A DNA stretch of 33,723 nucleotides from Planctomycetales bacterium. GTDB taxonomy: Bacteria > Omnitrophota > Gorgyraeia > Gygaellales > Profunditerraquicolaceae. This document shows, one piece after another, positions 33,309 through 33,723 of this stretch (the first letter of the stretch is position 1; every line of letters begins with the position of its first letter). The translations under genes were made by a program, and so were the position numbers. The DNA lies in NCBI GenBank assembly GCA_005239725.1, contig SBBM01000045.1:1-33723 (forward strand), given 5' to 3'. Under the pieces are notes generated by a model. It was not told the DNA's origin. It saw only the letters and a program-made list of their open reading frames with translations, and made no database searches.

Positions 33309-33723
33309 CAAACGGCAATACCGGGTTGAGATAATTAAGGCGCTGGGTTTGTTTTCTACTCTAACAGTTATTTTTACATATCCATTGGTTTTAAAGATTG
33401 CTGGTTATATTCCAGGGTTCCATAGCAGCGATGAATGCTACGGAGCATTATGGAATTTTTGGTGGTTAAAATACAGCTGGCAGAAGCATATCTTTGATTG
33501 TCCTCCCATAGCCATACCCTTTGGGATGCAGCCGTGTGAAAGCGGATACCCGCTTTGGAATGCGATAAATAAATGGCTGTCGATATTAACCGGTAATATT
33601 TTTGCCTATAATATCCAGGTGCTCGGCGGGTATTTGCTGAGCGGCTTATTCGTTTATGCGCTTGTTTATCATTTAGCAAAAGATAAGAAATGCGCATTTT
33701 TCTCCGGGATTATCTATGCATTT
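33298..33723 (+). CDS. Multi-pass membrane protein, N-terminal part (3' truncated by window)
   Basis: The ATG at 33298 overlaps the previous gene by 11 bases, and the frame stays open for 142 codons to the window end. The first helix (LFSTLTVIFTYPLVL) is followed by a loop with HSSDECYGALWNFWWLKY, an acidic pair before aromatic residues. FDCPPIAIPFGMQP comes next, then more hydrophobic segments. This arrangement is like the GT-C and YfhO-like membrane glycosyltransferases. It would be the fourth protein of that broad type in the window. Function is inferred from topology only. Confidence 0.6.
   Translation, partial: MEYNKRQYRVEIIKALGLFSTLTVIFTYPLVLKIAGYIPGFHSSDECYGALWNFWWLKYSWQKHIFDCPPIAIPFGMQPCESGYPLWNAINKWLSILTGNIFAYNIQVLGGYLLSGLFVYALVYHLAKDKKCAFFSGIIYAF

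Overview
The window is 33.7 kb of an uncultured-type bacterial genome. It holds one long, wholly plus-strand surface-glycan (O-antigen/exopolysaccharide) biosynthesis locus. Both ends cut through genes. Base composition looks moderate and even, genes are packed with ATGA-type overlaps, and no rRNA, tRNA, CRISPR, integrase or transposase gene is visible. Gene style (many GT-C-like membrane proteins, several sugar-nucleotide cassettes, a B12-type radical SAM protein) would suit a candidate-phylum Gram-negative such as Omnitrophota. That is an impression, not something the sequence proves.

Layout. (1) 1-8784: end of an O-antigen ligase/polymerase-like protein with a 48-bp coding tandem repeat, three large multi-pass membrane proteins of GT-C type, two methyltransferases and a methyltransferase-GT2 fusion. 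(2) 8801-11974: WecG/TagA-type glycosyltransferase, GDP-fucose synthase-like fcl, a VanZ-like membrane protein and a secreted ComEC-like metallo-beta-lactamase-fold protein. (3) 12017-17636: assembly core, with an initiating polyprenyl-phosphate sugar phosphotransferase, a second ligase/polymerase, a Wzx-type flippase and two GT2 enzymes. (4) 17633-24083: radical SAM protein, rmlA, an RmlD-like reductase, rmlB, an unrecognised beta-repeat protein and gmd. (5) 24148-33723: two GT2 enzymes, a CDP-sugar cassette (rfbF, rfbG, an RmlC-like cupin, an RmlD-like reductase, rfbH), three paralogous GT2 enzymes in tandem, and the start of another membrane protein.

How it works together. The sugar phosphotransferase would load the first sugar on undecaprenyl phosphate. 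Cytoplasmic GT2 and WecG-type enzymes would extend it with dTDP-, GDP- and CDP-deoxysugars made by the three nucleotide-sugar cassettes. The flippase would export it, and the ligase/polymerase and GT-C-like proteins would polymerise, transfer or decorate it outside the membrane. The CDP cassette carries the exact iron-sulfur and active-site signature of CDP-4-keto-6-deoxyglucose 3-dehydrase, so a 3,6-dideoxyhexose is likely. An RmlC-like epimerase and a reductase lie between its genes and suggest an ascarylose-like L-sugar.

The most unusual signal is a family of short GGGGAC-N-GTCCCC palindromic elements confined to about 16.7-24.1 kb. Several sit inside genes without breaking the frame and add 11-36 residue low-complexity inserts to conserved enzymes. 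Others fill the only sizeable intergenic gaps in that stretch, where they adjoin start codons or supply a stop codon. They resemble in behaviour the Rickettsia palindromic elements or REP/RAYT-type repeats. The second notable item is a 322-residue protein of unknown function built from about eight copies of a 16-residue G-x-W...L-x-F motif.
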